Assembly: GCF_021917145.1 (NCBI RefSeq)
Contig: NC_061074.1
Span: forward strand, 13,063,772 to 13,127,771
Direction of reading: 5' to 3'
Origin: Hypomesus transpacificus
Lineage: Eukaryota; Chordata; Actinopteri; Osmeriformes; Osmeridae
DNA length: 64,000 nucleotides
Shown: in pieces, positions 17,045 to 34,272 of the stretch
Layout of the letters: every line of letters begins with the position of its first letter
Numbering within the stretch: position 1 is the stretch's first letter
Program-made: the position numbers and the translations under genes
Notes under the pieces: generated by a model
What the model was told of the DNA's origin: nothing
What the model saw: the letters and a program-made list of their open reading frames with translations, nothing else
Databases searched by the model: none

Positions 17045-17921
17045 TTACTTTCTCTTGACCGACATGCTGAGGTCTCCCTGGAGAGCTGGCAGGGGCAGAG
17101 AAGCCTCGACGGTCAGCACACCCTCTGGAGACAGAGAGGAGGTCACCTTCTCAGAGTCCACACCAGGGGGGAGTCTACAGATGGAAGAAACAGGAGGGTT
17201 AGACCACAGAGACTTCAGAATATCCACTGGGCTGATTAGTGCATGCAAAGTTCCCAATTTCATGAAAGGAATTCGTCTTATCTATTTTTTTCCATCAGTA
17301 GCTGATTCAGTGATTACTTTCATTATCATGTTATTTTGTTCTGCTTTGTGTGTGGTTTGGTTGTCTGTGTACTCACGTGTACTTCCTGGTGAAGTTCCTG
17401 GACACATATCCGTGCTCGTCGCGTCTCTCTTCGTGATTTCCTGAAAAGCAGAGACAAATATATTATTTGAGTGGAAGTTTGAATTTTTGTTTTGTGTTAA
17501 GAGATAGCAGTTCCTGTAGGATCTGATGGAGCATCAACACCAGACATGTACCAGAGATCTCAACGATTCCATCCTTGGCCTTGATTGTCAGCTCCTCGGG
17601 GGCAAACTGGTTGACGTCTAGGCTGATCCTCCACTGGTCGTGGGTCTGTCTAATCTCAGACAGACCACTGCTCAACTGCCGGCTCATCATGCGGGCGTAG
17701 GGGTTGCCCATTAGGGAGGGGAAGACGAAGCCACCATCCACAGAGGAGCCAGGAGGACGTAGGTAGCCGGGCCAGTGGGTGCCGGGCCAGTGGGCCCACT
17801 CATCTGGGATGGTGGGCATGCCGAAGGACTGGTCGAAGAGCCTGCTACCGTGGTGCCAGTTGCGGAAGGGGTCGAAGGTGGGCTCTCGCAGCATGGTGAA
17901 AGGAATACGTCGCTCGGTCAT
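17045..17921 (-). CDS. hspb1: small heat shock protein B1 (Hsp27)
   Basis: ATP-independent holdase chaperone that binds unfolding proteins and actin. Exons 17921-17552, 17440-17377 and 17174-17045 give 187 residues. The N-terminus ([20 protein letters not shown]) has the HSPB1 start and WDPF-like region. The RxxS phosphosite block [14 protein letters not shown] (Ser80, Ser84) is kept. The alpha-crystallin domain runs from about residue 86 to 170 ([59 protein letters not shown]). The three-exon layout is that of vertebrate HSPB1. Oddity: the tail is short and ends LSMSVKRK, where HSPB1 normally has an IXI/V motif (ITIPV in human) and a longer flexible extension. A TATA box precedes the gene. 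Its neighbour ywhag is also its neighbour in human. Confidence 0.96.
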
Positions 17922-18004
17922 CGTGCCGGTGGGTTGCGGAAGGGTAGGTCTCAGTCTCGCACTAAGTCAAGGTGAGAGTGGAGTGAGGCTCCTCGGGTAT
18001 GGGC

Positions 18005-18010
18005 TTTATA
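18005..18010 (-). promoter_or_regulatory. TATA box of hspb1
   Basis: TATAAA on the minus strand, 84 bases upstream of the hspb1 ATG, leaving room for a 5' UTR of about 55 bases. A clear array of heat-shock elements was not found next to it. Confidence 0.7.
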
Positions 18011-18019
18011 AACCTCTCC

Positions 18020-21000
18020 GTCTGCCCCCCTTCTGCCCCCTCGAACCAGATATTTTTAGAGTTGTTGGACTCTGGGGTTGACTATTCATGGGAAGCCTCC
18101 TCACCATTGCAAAGGAATTCAAACGAAAACCCCACCCTGGTAAAGTTGCTGGACAATTGTAATCTTCTCCTATACATAACAGGCTTGTAAAGGTATCTGG
18201 CCCCCCCGCTCTACTCTTCATCCGTATCAGCGCCTGTTGAGATAAGACTCCAGCAGTCCAGCAGCACTCAGCAGTTTTGGAAGAGGAGACAGCCTGCATC
18301 AACGTACAGATTCACAACTCCCATCACAGAGCAGTTGGTTTCTCCATGAGACCTGATGCCTGCCTAGAAGTTACTTACTGTAACTATTCAGTTTGAAGGA
18401 ATTTCACTGATGAAGTGGAGGGAATTGTAGAGTGGCAGTCTACCCTGGGATCAGACAACATGTGTGGATGCTTTTCCAAACATACATAAGGGTGGTGAGC
18501 TGGTCTGAGGATCATTTGACATAGCTCAAACATAGGGAACTGGTCGTGGAGTGTGGAAGATGACCATAGCTCATCTTAGAGTATTGGGCAGGGAAAGCAT
18601 TAATGAATCAGTCTTCATCCTAGGACTGACCCTGAATGTATATAAACAACCAATCTAAACAGTTCTTACCATCATTAATAAATTGCAAAAGCAAAATTAT
18701 CTCATGCATTGCAGTAGGAGGAACCTGTGATACCCAAAGGATTCAAACAGTCAACCAAAGTAGTACCAGCAGAACTTTGTGAACAAAGAGACCGTTTGTG
18801 AACAAAGTTATCACTTCAAAGTCTGATTTTTAAAAAGGAATAGTGATATTGTTGAATAGTTACTCCTAAAAACAAACATATAAGCTCCTGGCAAGCATGA
18901 AGGACTTTTTAAACATATGTGTCAAATGGTGTAGCCAGCAGTTGCTATGTGACACTGAGTAAATAAATTAATATATAGGGGCATGTCTGTTCTGACATGA
19001 AAGCCCATGGATACTATTGTGGTCTATTTAAGGGCACCTTGCCAACCCAACTGTCCACACTCAGCACATGTCAGAGTACAGAATGTACAGATCTAGGCAC
19101 TTAATGCATGGCCATCCATTACATAGGGACTTGAAATACTAAAATAAAGGCTTAAGTGTCCTATGTCTAAAGTTGGATGTCCAATCCAGTGACATGTGGC
19201 AGATAGACTGTACCCACCCTGGAAAAAATGACAAGTTGCATGACTACGAACATTAGCAGTAATCTCCCTGTCTTGACATGCTGAGTGCCCACATAGCTGC
19301 AACTTAAATAACATGGCACAGGACATGCGACACATACATCCAGCCCATGGTGAAAGAGTAGCACAAACATGCACACAGAAGCTCACCAACATAAGAGGAA
19401 ACCTTTGGCTCTTTGATGACAAATTGTGATTCTGTTTGTTTAACCATGAAAATAATGATGGTTTTAATTCCACCTTTTTTCTTTGCATGGCTTCGTTCTG
19501 TTTTTGTTGTGTGTTTTTTGGTGCCCCTTCACAAGAGAGGAAGCATGAAATTGAATACAATCTAAAAGACCCAAGATAGATATAGCATACAGGTGTGGCA
19601 TGTACAGTATGGATTGCCAGGAACTTGCAAATGAAGACGCTGTCCAACAATGTTTCATCTAAAGCCTACATGTTTTATGCATTCAACAATGCATCTTGCC
19701 ATTTCTGTATTATGACTGACAGTGTGAAGAATGCGTTGGATTTGAGAAATGCTGTGTCAGAAACCTAAGCCCTATTGGTGTGCTAAGTGTGGGTCAGCAA
19801 GTTGGGGCTACACATGAAGGTACCGTATGTGAGCAAAAACAATAGGGACACCTGATCGTGAGGTAAAAAAAATGTATATACGAAGTGGAATACAGCCTGA
19901 ATTTTTACACCATATCAGAAACTGGTAAAACAATTATCCTGTTGCATGGCAACTGTTTCCACAGTTACCTCTGCTTAGAAACATTCCTCTGTGGTTTTCA
20001 GGATGGCCTCTTTTGAGTAGAAAACGAAGGAGTGGAGCTAACAGCAAAAATGGCAACTAATTAAATGAGTAACGTAACAATATTGATAAATGTCCTGTTT
20101 TCCATATGTAGCCTACTGTACTTGTTCTAAATATGTATATCTAAAAGGGGTTAAGCTGTCGTCGATGGTAACGTTTCTTGTGTTCCGTGCGCGTTACCAG
20201 CTGTGGTGTAGAATGTTTAGACAGAGGGGGATGATAGATAGTGTCTGTGATTGTGTTCAGAAAGACATTCTTTTCAGACCCAATTCTCTGCTCCTCTTGC
20301 CATGCATATATAGATGGCATATGCCAATATATGTCAGAAACGGCAGGTTTGCTTGTTGTACTGCACATAAACTCAGCCTACTCTGTATTCTTAACATTTA
20401 ACATTGCGAAGATCATTTCATGGACACCCTCTACCACAAATAACCTACTGTACTGTATAACTTGACCCCTGTGGTGTTTCTATAGGATAAGGGAACTGCA
20501 TGGCTGTCCAAACACTGCACATATGTCTAATATGACAGGCCCTTCAGATAGTGGGTCTGCTGTGCTCAGACAGGACTATATAGTACAAACCTATATGTCC
20601 TCTGGAGAGAGAAGGATGATGGAAAGACATACTTCATGTGAGCACGACACTCATCTCAAGATGGTGTGTATGGATTGTGTATGACTGTATGGAAAGTTAC
20701 ACCATCTACAAAAGGAAGAGACTGAAACGGTTTACTGTTGTAAGAACAGACAAGAAACCTTTAGGTTAGCACAGTATACAGTGTATAAATTTGAACTAAA
20801 GAGTGTTGTTTTCTGTAGGTCTAACAAACTCAAATACACAAAGAGGAAATGGGCAAGGGAACTTAAGAGGCATACGCTCAATTTTGCTGCAGAAATACAG
20901 GGCATCAGACTCGAATATAGAGATGCAAAATTGACAAATTGATTTACGTGCAGATTTAATCACTAACTTGCACAGTGCTGCCATCTAGTGTTCTATACAT

Positions 21001-21086
21001 CCACAACAGAGTGTCTCAACTATATTGTTTTGAAATGTGTACAGATAGAAAAACTAAATATTTGACAACAAGAATTATAGCTTTGG
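18020..21086. other. intergenic hspb1 / camkk1, no gene recognised
   Basis: About 3 kb. The longest open frame (minus strand, 19093-19650, 185 codons) is Cys/His/Ser-rich with no domain I recognise and no matching splice signals, so it is not called. An imperfect RFX-like palindrome (GTTGCATGGCAAC) lies near 19943. No transposon with clear ends seen. Confidence 0.45.
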
Positions 21087-21092
21087 TTTATT
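21087..21092 (-). promoter_or_regulatory. poly(A) signal of camkk1
   Basis: AATAAA on the minus strand, about 335 bases beyond the camkk1 stop codon. Confidence 0.6.
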
Positions 21093-21427
21093 ATTTTCAG
21101 TAGTTACGTTATGAAAGCATGCAAAAATATTTTCTTGACAATGATACATATTTACAGATACATTTGAACACACAAATATAATTCACAGAGATATTCACAA
21201 CCAAATGTGCAGTAACATCACAAATAGACAAAGTACATCTCATTGAAAAAGCTAACAAACATTTTGTGACTGTAAAAATCCTTCATTTGGTCAATTAGAA
21301 CATCACAAAAATCATATGGGAATTGGGATTACAGCATCCACACTGTTATTGACTGAGCAAATATTTTACACAAATAGGTCTGAAAATCTTAACATGCTTG
21401 TTTTTTCTTGTTTGTGTAGCAGGTCAA

Positions 21428-26482
<5,055 letters not shown>

Positions 26483-28343
26483 TGTCGTCCCAGATCAATG
26501 GAAGCAACAGTAGAGGGATGTCACTGAGGGAAGCGTGCAGACAGCATTAAAAGGTACACAATCATTCTGTAAGGATAGAAAGATTTTCAGTACTGAATCA
26601 AAAACAGCACACTTTAAATGTACCCGTGGGAGTCTTGTGCATACAGTAAGATCAGGTTTAGTTTATAAGCTTTAAACATGAAAATGGCTACTACGTCTGA
26701 CTGGTGTTTAGACCATGGATTTAAATAGCCTCTTATGTAACAGGGAAAGTAGCGAGAATTTGAACATCTTATTTAATAGGCTGAAAGGCTGACTATGTGC
26801 AATGCCAAAACAACTGAAAACACAATACTGTTTGACTTCTTTGAAAATAAACATTTTGATATCAAAATGTCGTTCATGATGTGACAATGACTGGGAAATG
26901 AGCTCCTATCATACCTACCACCTAGCCACAAACAAAGATGCATTGTAGAATATCCAACTAATAATGTTGATTGATACACAGTGATGTACATTTGTTTTTA
27001 CTTACACATAGCTTTAGGACTTCCTTCAGGTGACTGGTGCTGTTATGCTGCATGCTCTCCTGCTGATCATTAGGTGGGAAAAATCCTTTGTGTCTCAGAA
27101 CACGACTTTCTCTCATGAGCCAGGAACTACAAGATCACCCAAGCCTTAGGGATTAACTCAGTCCACATTTAGCCAACTGATGCTCATTCTAAGAGAGGCA
27201 ATCAGTGTTTACAGTACAGTACACCAACAGACTCCTCCCAAGCCCAGGGGATAATAGTTGATTGGATGGAGTCATGACCAGGAGCATGAGCACATGATAA
27301 GTGTTCAGGTCAGTCAATACATTAAGCTGGGAGAGACCTCTGGAGGAGTGGCAAGGAGCAGCCTTGTCTTAAGTTGAAGTTCATGGAATGTCCCGGTCTT
27401 AAGTGGGGTTATGCCTGTCAGGACCTTCTCCTTGGTTTAAAGCGGCTCAAGTCTTACATAAAATAATAGCAACATAGCAACACATAACAACACTGATAGA
27501 GAAACAAACGTATATTCTAATAAAAACCAATAGTTTTAAACTTACATTTTACAGAATAGACTGATAAGTTGACATAAGTATGGTACATCGTTAATTGGAG
27601 TCAGATGGCTGAGCAGTTATGGAATCGGGCTATTAATCAGACGGTTGCCGCCGGGTCGATTTCCGGCCGTGAAAAATGACGTTGTGTCCTTGGGCAAGGC
27701 ACTTCACCCTACTTGCCTCGGGGGGATGTTCCTGTACTTACTGTAAGTCGCTCTGGATAAGAGCGTCTGCTAAATGTAATTGACATCTGTTATATTAAAT
27801 AACTTAGCCTGAAGGTTTTTGTTATTTCCTAGCCTATTAAACTTGTACACAGTAGGCTACATGGTACAAATGTTGCCTATAGCTGTTTTATAGTAACCTA
27901 TCACATCAACTAATTCAATTCCATCGACTCGCGGAAACGATTGGCTGTAGGCTCTAGCGCAATAAGTAGGGTAAACCATATTTCGATTTATTAAATACCT
28001 TACATATCTTTTTCTTCACAATTTGACTAATTGACAACTTTAATAGGCCTTTATGTAGTATGTTTGTACTCATTATTTGCAAGTACCTACTTAAAGTTAT
28101 ATTAAAGTAGAAACTAGGCTTTTATCTGCGCTTTCCGAGTTCTTAAAAAGAGGCGAGCTCCACCTAACGTCGAGAAAGCGAAACACGCCATAAAGAAACG
28201 TAGCCAACATGAGAGTGTAACAAACCTCCGTGACGCTGAGGGCAAACAGGTATCCCAGTGCAGGTAGCTACAGCCTCGGGGGGAAAAGTTGGACGTGACT
28301 TACGGATGTAATACACTGGCAAGGTATTAAGTTCCTGCTTATA
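26483..28343. other. divergent region between camkk1 and vps37d
   Basis: Holds the 5' flanks of both genes. A CTTCCCTCAG acceptor just upstream of the camkk1 ATG (around 26534) suggests that camkk1 has a separate 5' non-coding exon. A SINE sits in the middle. No other gene seen. Confidence 0.5.
27597..27782 (+). mobile_element. V-SINE-like tRNA-derived SINE
   Basis: Same family as the element at 13246, in the opposite orientation. Head GTCAGATGGCTGAGCAGTTA; box-B-like GGGTCGATTTCC; central block TGTCCTTGGGCAAGGCACTT; tail GTCGCTCTGGATAAGAGCGT. TAATTG occurs on both sides as a possible short target-site duplication. Clear resemblance between the two copies suggests relatively recent activity in this lineage. 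Confidence 0.82.
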
Positions 28344-29632
28344 ATGCATTCAAATAGGGATGCAAAATTGATGTCCGGCAATTTCAGTCGTCTGAGGACT
28401 TCTGAATTGCGGCAACTTCTGAATGATGATCAGAAAATGAGCCGTATAATTCGATTAAGTAAGAAGGTATGTTTTTTGTTTGATGCAGCCTACTGTTTAT
28501 CGAAGTCTTATATCACCTTTTGTGGTTTCTTGGTTTTTACTTATACTGCAATGTTTAAAACAGAATAGCAATTAACACTATTAAAGTATGATGTCAAAGT
28601 AATTCTTGTGCAGTTTCAGGGACTTCAGTTGACAAAAGAAGACATATTTGTGTCAAACTGTAGACTGGCAGAAATTAATCTTTCTCATCAGCCAACACTC
28701 AGAAATGGAAAACTTAAATTAGCCAACAAGCATCAGGAGATGGAAAAACTGATCATCAGCGTTCAAGCCAAACAAGACCAACTTTGTAAGATTGACACTA
28801 ACAACAGATGCTCTGTATACTGTACATAAATGTTGACACATTTATGGGCATGTGTGTGCCATACAATCCTAATTACCATTGTTACCCTCTTGATGTTGAA
28901 CTCTACTGTTCTGTTATTGTCAATAGCAGCCTTGTTAGAAGGTCACATGCTCAAGATGGCTCACGGGCTGCTCCTTAAAAAGATAGAACAGAACGACGAA
29001 CATGGTGAGGTAAGGAACATATATAATATATATACCAGTATATAGGAAATACTGAATTTACGTTTATAGTAGCAGTAATCCAATGTAATTCCAAATGCTT
29101 TATGTTAATAGTCTAAAAGATCATTAATGTAATTTTCAACCAACAGGTTTTCTTTCAGAAATTTGTGGAGGGGAGAATGTCCGTGGAGAAGTTCTTAGGG
29201 CGCTTTCAGAACTCCAGATGTCTGCATCACATCCGACTGGTTCAGGCAGTGAAGACCCAGGACATCTTGGAACCTACACCAAAGGAACACCAGATATCTA
29301 CTGAGACTCACAATAGTGAGCGTTTTCCTCTGGTCTACCCCTATAACCCACCTGACACCTGTCGTGTTCACTACAGCCTCGTGCCTTTTGTTATTCTGCC
29401 GAACTTCTACCACCCATACTCCTCCATTCCATTTCTTCCTCCATTTCTACCCCCTTTGAGTGGCTATGTAGACAGTGCTCAACTTCTACAGCCTAGGGCC
29501 TTGGATTTTCACCAAACATCCCAACATGTACGCCCTCGAGTTCATGAACAGACGCCTAGGTGGCCAGCGAGACCTGCCCGTCTACAAAAACTCAACTTAC
29601 CAACAAGACATCAGCAGCAGAAACCACGTTAG
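28344..29632 (+). CDS. vps37d: ESCRT-I subunit VPS37D
   Basis: Component of ESCRT-I, which sorts ubiquitinated cargo into multivesicular bodies. Exons 28344-28466, 28614-28785, 28930-29009 and 29159-29632 give 282 residues (human about 251). The Mod(r) domain runs from about residue 17 to 165. TSELRQLLNDDQKMSRIIRL followed by SKKFQGLQL matches VPS37D better than VPS37A/B/C. The C-terminal part is Pro/Tyr-rich (LPPFLPPLSGY), as in VPS37D. The ATG at 28344 was chosen for its A at -3; the ATG at 28371 is an alternative in a poorer context. An alternative acceptor at 29147 would add Val-Phe-Phe-Gln. vps37d is near ywhag/hspb1 in human, which supports the call. Confidence 0.92.
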
Positions 29633-30802
29633 AGAGAAAGGATTGAACGGTTTTCACCGAGATAATAGCATCCCATGGTTGCAAAGTTTGAAAAAGACTT
29701 TTCCTTTGACATGACTCTGCAATATTTTTTGGGGGGGAGTCTGTGTGGTTTTGGTTGGGCTTGCTCCATGCAGTCTCATTCTGTGTCCTTAGGTCAGGAG
29801 GAACTGTCTTGAATCAACTGTGTTTAAGTGCAGTGGGTCACAGGGTGAACTTGAACTCCTCACACCACCTGATATCTCAGATCGGCTGTCCATAGAGCCT
29901 CCTGCCAAGTGTAACCATGGACCATGACTCAGACTGCCTAATGCTTGCGTCTTTTAACCAAACACCTGTTTATGACACACTGTTCTGGAGGATGTTAATC
30001 GTCACATTCAGAGAATAACTTCCTCCGTTTTAAAAACTGACTACTGAGCTGTCTTGGTTTCTCTCTTTCTAGTATGTATTAACTTACCGATTCACCCGGT
30101 CGCCATTTGGGTTAGTCGGGGTGTCACAGGCCCTGATAACCTCACCACACTAGTTAGACCTCAGAGAGAAGCTAGCTGCTTTATAGGAGGTGATTAGCCA
30201 AGCAACATATTTGAAAGCCTTTGTTCGACAGCGGACTTAAGTTACATCTATGTCAGCAGCCCCTATTGTTCGAAGAACCCCAAAGTGGCCAATTTTCTCA
30301 TCTGTCAGCTAATCATTACCTGCCTGTCAACCCAACTCTACATCTCTGTATAACTGCTTTCTTGGGTGAGGTAAAAGGGACTCTGAGCCTGATCTGGATG
30401 CCTAATGAACTACAAATAATCCTAATTACTAAAGAAGGGCAATGAGTTCAACCAACCTATTCCCTTATTGGTGCCTGAGGTCAAAGTCGTGAATACAGAA
30501 GACGTATGATAACAGCAGGTGCAGTAAAGGCCTGCCAAGGCTTTTGCAAACTGCAATAGGGCAAGTACCTGAGTGTGCTACCTTCCTAAAAACACCATGT
30601 AGGGATTCCGTGGTGTCTCTGGTGTGATGCAATATGTATTGAGTAACACTTTGACATGTTCAGTTATGTCAGAATAAATGTAGGGCAGCAGCTGTGCATG
30701 AGCAAGCACCTACTAATAAATCCAAACTTTTAACACCAAGCAGAAACTGCATGACATTGTTATATTCAGATGTTTTTTCCTTCTATTGTTAGGAAACATC
30801 AC
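29633..30802 (+). other. probable vps37d 3' UTR and spacer
   Basis: AATAAA occurs at 30673-30678 and 30715-30720 on the plus strand. No other gene recognised. The end of the ucp3 transcript on the other strand probably lies close by. Confidence 0.4.
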
Positions 30803-31433
30803 TTTAATAATACAAGATTTAATCCAGATAAATTCTGAACAAAGTGTTCCATTTATACTTCATTCTCTAGAAAGTGTGCCTGGTAAAAATTCATATGTAC
30901 AGTAGAAAGGTAAATTTTTCAAGTAATCAAGACAACAGATCAGAGCATAAGAGCAGTAACGCACATTGTAAAAGGTAGAGTGCAAATGTACAACTTCATA
31001 TAATTCATACTTCTTTGGCTATAATAAAAATACATATAAAACAATCATACGCAATAAGTTAACTCCATTCCCTACAGTACATATTTTACGTGATTTGCTT
31101 AATTGCACATTATCTTGACTGACATCTACTGGACATCCAGGTTTTCCACCTGACATCAACTTTCACTGTAGATTTCATGAATCAGTCTCTTCATCCCACC
31201 AATTTACAGGAATCGACAGCTGTTTCTATTGGCCAGCACTATTACCCCCTTGGTCCATACAATACAGAGGGGACACAACCCCTGCTGAAGCAAACACACC
31301 ATACAGCAGTGATCTGTAACTGGTTCCTCCACTGGTTCTGCTCTGCCAACCCAGGCAGTCAAAGCCTCATATTTGTTCCACTGTGTCATTGTTTAAGATG
31401 GCTTCATATCGACAACCACTTCCCTGGATGAGC

Positions 31434-32978
31434 TCATATGGGGGACTCCCAGGACTGTTGGGCTCTCATGGCAGCTCTCTTGATTTGCTCATAGGAAACA
31501 AACATCACAATGTTCCAGGAGCCAAGGCGAAGAAACGAGGGCATAAACCTAAAGTATGTAAACAAAAATGAGTAATCTTTCATTTTTTGATGTGCCTGAA
31601 TTATAAAATGTTAATAATCAGATAGCTAGTGCTTCTGATTTTGATATTTTACATATTACGCACCCTTTATAGAATGCCTTAGGCCCCTCTTTGGTCAGCA
31701 TGGTGTACGCACAGTTACTAGCACTGCTGTACTGTGCCGTTGTGGAGTTCATAAACCGAGTTTTTACCACATCCACAGGAGACGCTACAACTGTGGTAAA
31801 GAATCCAGCACCAAAGGCTGCTGTGAAATGGCAGGGTAGGTTATCTATAAAACACAAAGTAGAAGACCAACAACACATATACTTATTAGAAACATTGATG
31901 TTTTCAATCTTGAGACTTTGATCAAGTTTAAGATGTGCACTGCTTCCATCTTCCAAATTACCGGTCATGAAGTCATGCTTGAGGATGAGTTCCTTAATGA
32001 TGTCATAGGTCACCAGCTCTGCACAGTTTACAATGGCGTTGCGGGTTATATTTGGCATGCAGCCTACAAGGGAAATGGCAGTACAGTAAATACTCTATAA
32101 TAATCACATGTACATTTTTATAATGACAAAAAGCAAGTCCTTAGTTATATTTCACCTTTCCAGAGCCCTCTGATGCCCTCTTCCCTGGCTATCGTCCTGT
32201 AGGCATCCATGGTGCCATTGTATCTCTTCACTGAGTCCATGTCTGGCAGTCTGACTTGAGCCTGAAAGCGCACCTTCACCACATCTGTGGGCTGAGCAAA
32301 GGCTACAGCCATGGCCCCTGTGCTACAGCCTGCCAGCAGCCGGATGCCGATACCTCCATCTGCAAGACGACAAACAAAGACATGAAACGAAAGCTATTTT
32401 TCACTGACATTAATTTCAACACACTGAGCTAAACTGAACCTAGGATCATTCGTGGCCGTACTGTCTGATCCCCGTGTGTAGAACTGCTTCATGGAGTCGT
32501 AGAGGCCGATGCGGACGGATGCAAAGCTCATCTGTCTCTGCAGTCCTGCTACCAGGCCGTTGTAGAGGCTCCTCGCCCCCTCGGTCTTCACCATGGTGCT
32601 GATGGTGCCAAACACCCCTCTGTACTTCACCACCTTCCCTCCCTCCAAGGACTTTGATTCTCCTTGAATCTAAAGCAAACACAAGCATGAGCGCAAGGGT
32701 TAACTTCTCCTTTGAAGACAAAATTCAATGAAGACAATTCAATCAAGCACATTTCAGTAAATAATGACTGTGCAAACGTTTGCGTCATCATGGTTAAACA
32801 TTCTAAATGGTATCCTGTGAATGTGTGAAAGTATTTTTTTGCCCTCTCTTACCTGAAGCCTAACTTTGGCTGTGTCCAAAGGAAAGGTGATGAGATCTGC
32901 TACACAGGCAGCTGTTCCTGCTCCAAAGAACTTGACTGTTGCCGTAGGAGCTAAGTCTTTGGGTTTTACCGCAACCAT
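31434..32978 (-). CDS. ucp3: mitochondrial uncoupling protein 3
   Basis: Inner-membrane carrier of the SLC25 family. Exons 32978-32853, 32669-32462, 32359-32156, 32063-31962, 31844-31664 and 31548-31434 give 311 residues. The three carrier signatures are present ([24 protein letters not shown]), as is the UCP block [41 protein letters not shown] and [14 protein letters not shown] resemble fish UCP3 more than UCP1 or UCP2. The neighbour c2cd3 is also next to UCP3 in human, which settles the paralogue. The donor after exon 2 (GTACGG) is unusual but keeps the frame (Asp-Asn-Gly-Gly). The 5' UTR appears split: 33074-32979 is joined to a non-coding exon ending at 33369 behind a TATA box. ATTAAA at 30803-30808 (minus) may end the transcript. 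Confidence 0.93.
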
Positions 32979-33480
32979 GATTGATCTGCTATTAATACAG
33001 TATGCTTGCAGAAATATGGAAGGTCTTCCTGGTTGTATAACAGACTGTTTGTGGTTGAATCCCTCTGTCAGTCCCTGAATATAATGACACAAATATACTT
33101 TAATTTATGGATGCTATAATAAACAGTCAGACAAACTATTGGCAGGCTACTATGATTAGTCACACCTACCCAAAGAGTAAAACTCAAGTTTCAGGTAATG
33201 AGAAGTGTCTGTCTTGAAAGTAATTTTGTCCTGATTGGTCTTGCCATAAAGAATTCCAAAACAGCATGTCAAATTTCACCATGAGAGTAGAAAATGGTAT
33301 CCTACAAGCCTAATGATTTGAAAAGTGATGGAAACAAGTGTATTTAAAGTCTTCAACAGATCCACTACCTGAGATTTTAATCCGAAAAATGAATAATTTC
33401 AGGTTGGGTGTTTTTTTCCAAGGTGCACCGCTTCTTGCTCAGTGAGAGTTGTTGTCACACCAGCTTGCTTCCAGTTGAGT

Positions 33481-33487
33481 TTTTATA
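33481..33487 (-). promoter_or_regulatory. TATA box of ucp3
   Basis: TATAAAA on the minus strand. About 30 bases downstream begins a probable non-coding first exon (about 33450-33369) that ends at a CTCAG|GTAGTG donor. The partner acceptor is TATATTCAG at 33075. Confidence 0.6.
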
Positions 33488-33489
33488 GC

Positions 33490-34136
33490 CGTCCTGCCGT
33501 ACTTGCATGACACGTTGACCTGAGAAGAACGCGCCAGCCCGTGCGTGTGGCACGACCGTTTGTGAAGCTCTAAACATAACTCGACCACAGAACAATGGTT
33601 ACTTGAGCCGTAATTTTTTTAAATATGCCACAAAAACATGGCAATGAACCTCGCGACTTAACATAAGATTGAATTCTTCCTAAATACATTTTTTTTTCTG
33701 AAATCCAAATGCTTTCTGCTCAACGACTTCGTATTTTAGCTACATAGGACACAATGGCAACCGGTAGTGCACATCCTATATAAAAAAATAACTTGAATCC
33801 AATGCTATAGAATTAGCGAAGACCATATCCTATATAGCATGGCTTTGTCGCCACCCCTCAGCCAATCCATTAGGCTTGCTGATTCAGGTGTGACGTCTGG
33901 CTGCTGCATATTTTCTTTTACATTTCGGTAACCTCACAGTGTTAAGTTACAGAACATGGGCGTGCGTGTCAGGATCACAAAGGTTGAGAACGGACAAGGT
34001 TCGACTCACTGTAAACAACACTACAAACCCACTTCTGCATCGTTGTCACCACAAAAAAAACTGATGGGTCCAGTTCACACTCGTTTCTGGTAAATCATAT
34101 AGAATAACTCTACAGATTACTTATACATATTAAAGT
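33490..34136. other. spacer between c2cd3 3' end and ucp3 promoter
   Basis: About 650 bases, no open frame of note. It holds upstream ucp3 promoter sequence. Confidence 0.5.
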
Positions 34137-34142
34137 TTTATT
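34137..34142 (-). promoter_or_regulatory. poly(A) signal of c2cd3
   Basis: AATAAA on the minus strand, about 130 bases after the c2cd3 stop codon. Confidence 0.65.
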
Positions 34143-34272
34143 ACTTAAAACAGACAAGTTACTGTACAGATTATTATTTTACATAATTGCAAAGCACTAT
34201 ACTGCCAGTTTATTAGGTCATAACCTGTAAACTTGTTAAAATGTTAATGCTAAATGGCAATTGGTACAAGTG

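Noticed and set aside
18109-18126. Heat-shock element upstream of hspb1 (GAATTC and GAA units)
   Set aside because: The spacing does not fit the alternating nGAAnnTTCn pattern; too weak to call.
19093-19650. 185-codon minus-strand open frame
   Set aside because: No recognisable domain, odd Cys/His/Ser composition, no suitable splice or promoter signals, and other frames there are similar; likely chance.
19940-19956. RFX X-box (GTTGCATGGCAAC)
   Set aside because: One half-site is incomplete, and no ciliary promoter is nearby; c2cd3 is about 27 kb away.
31434-32978. Calling the uncoupling protein ucp1 or ucp2
   Set aside because: Residue pattern ([24 protein letters not shown]) and adjacency to c2cd3 fit ucp3 better.
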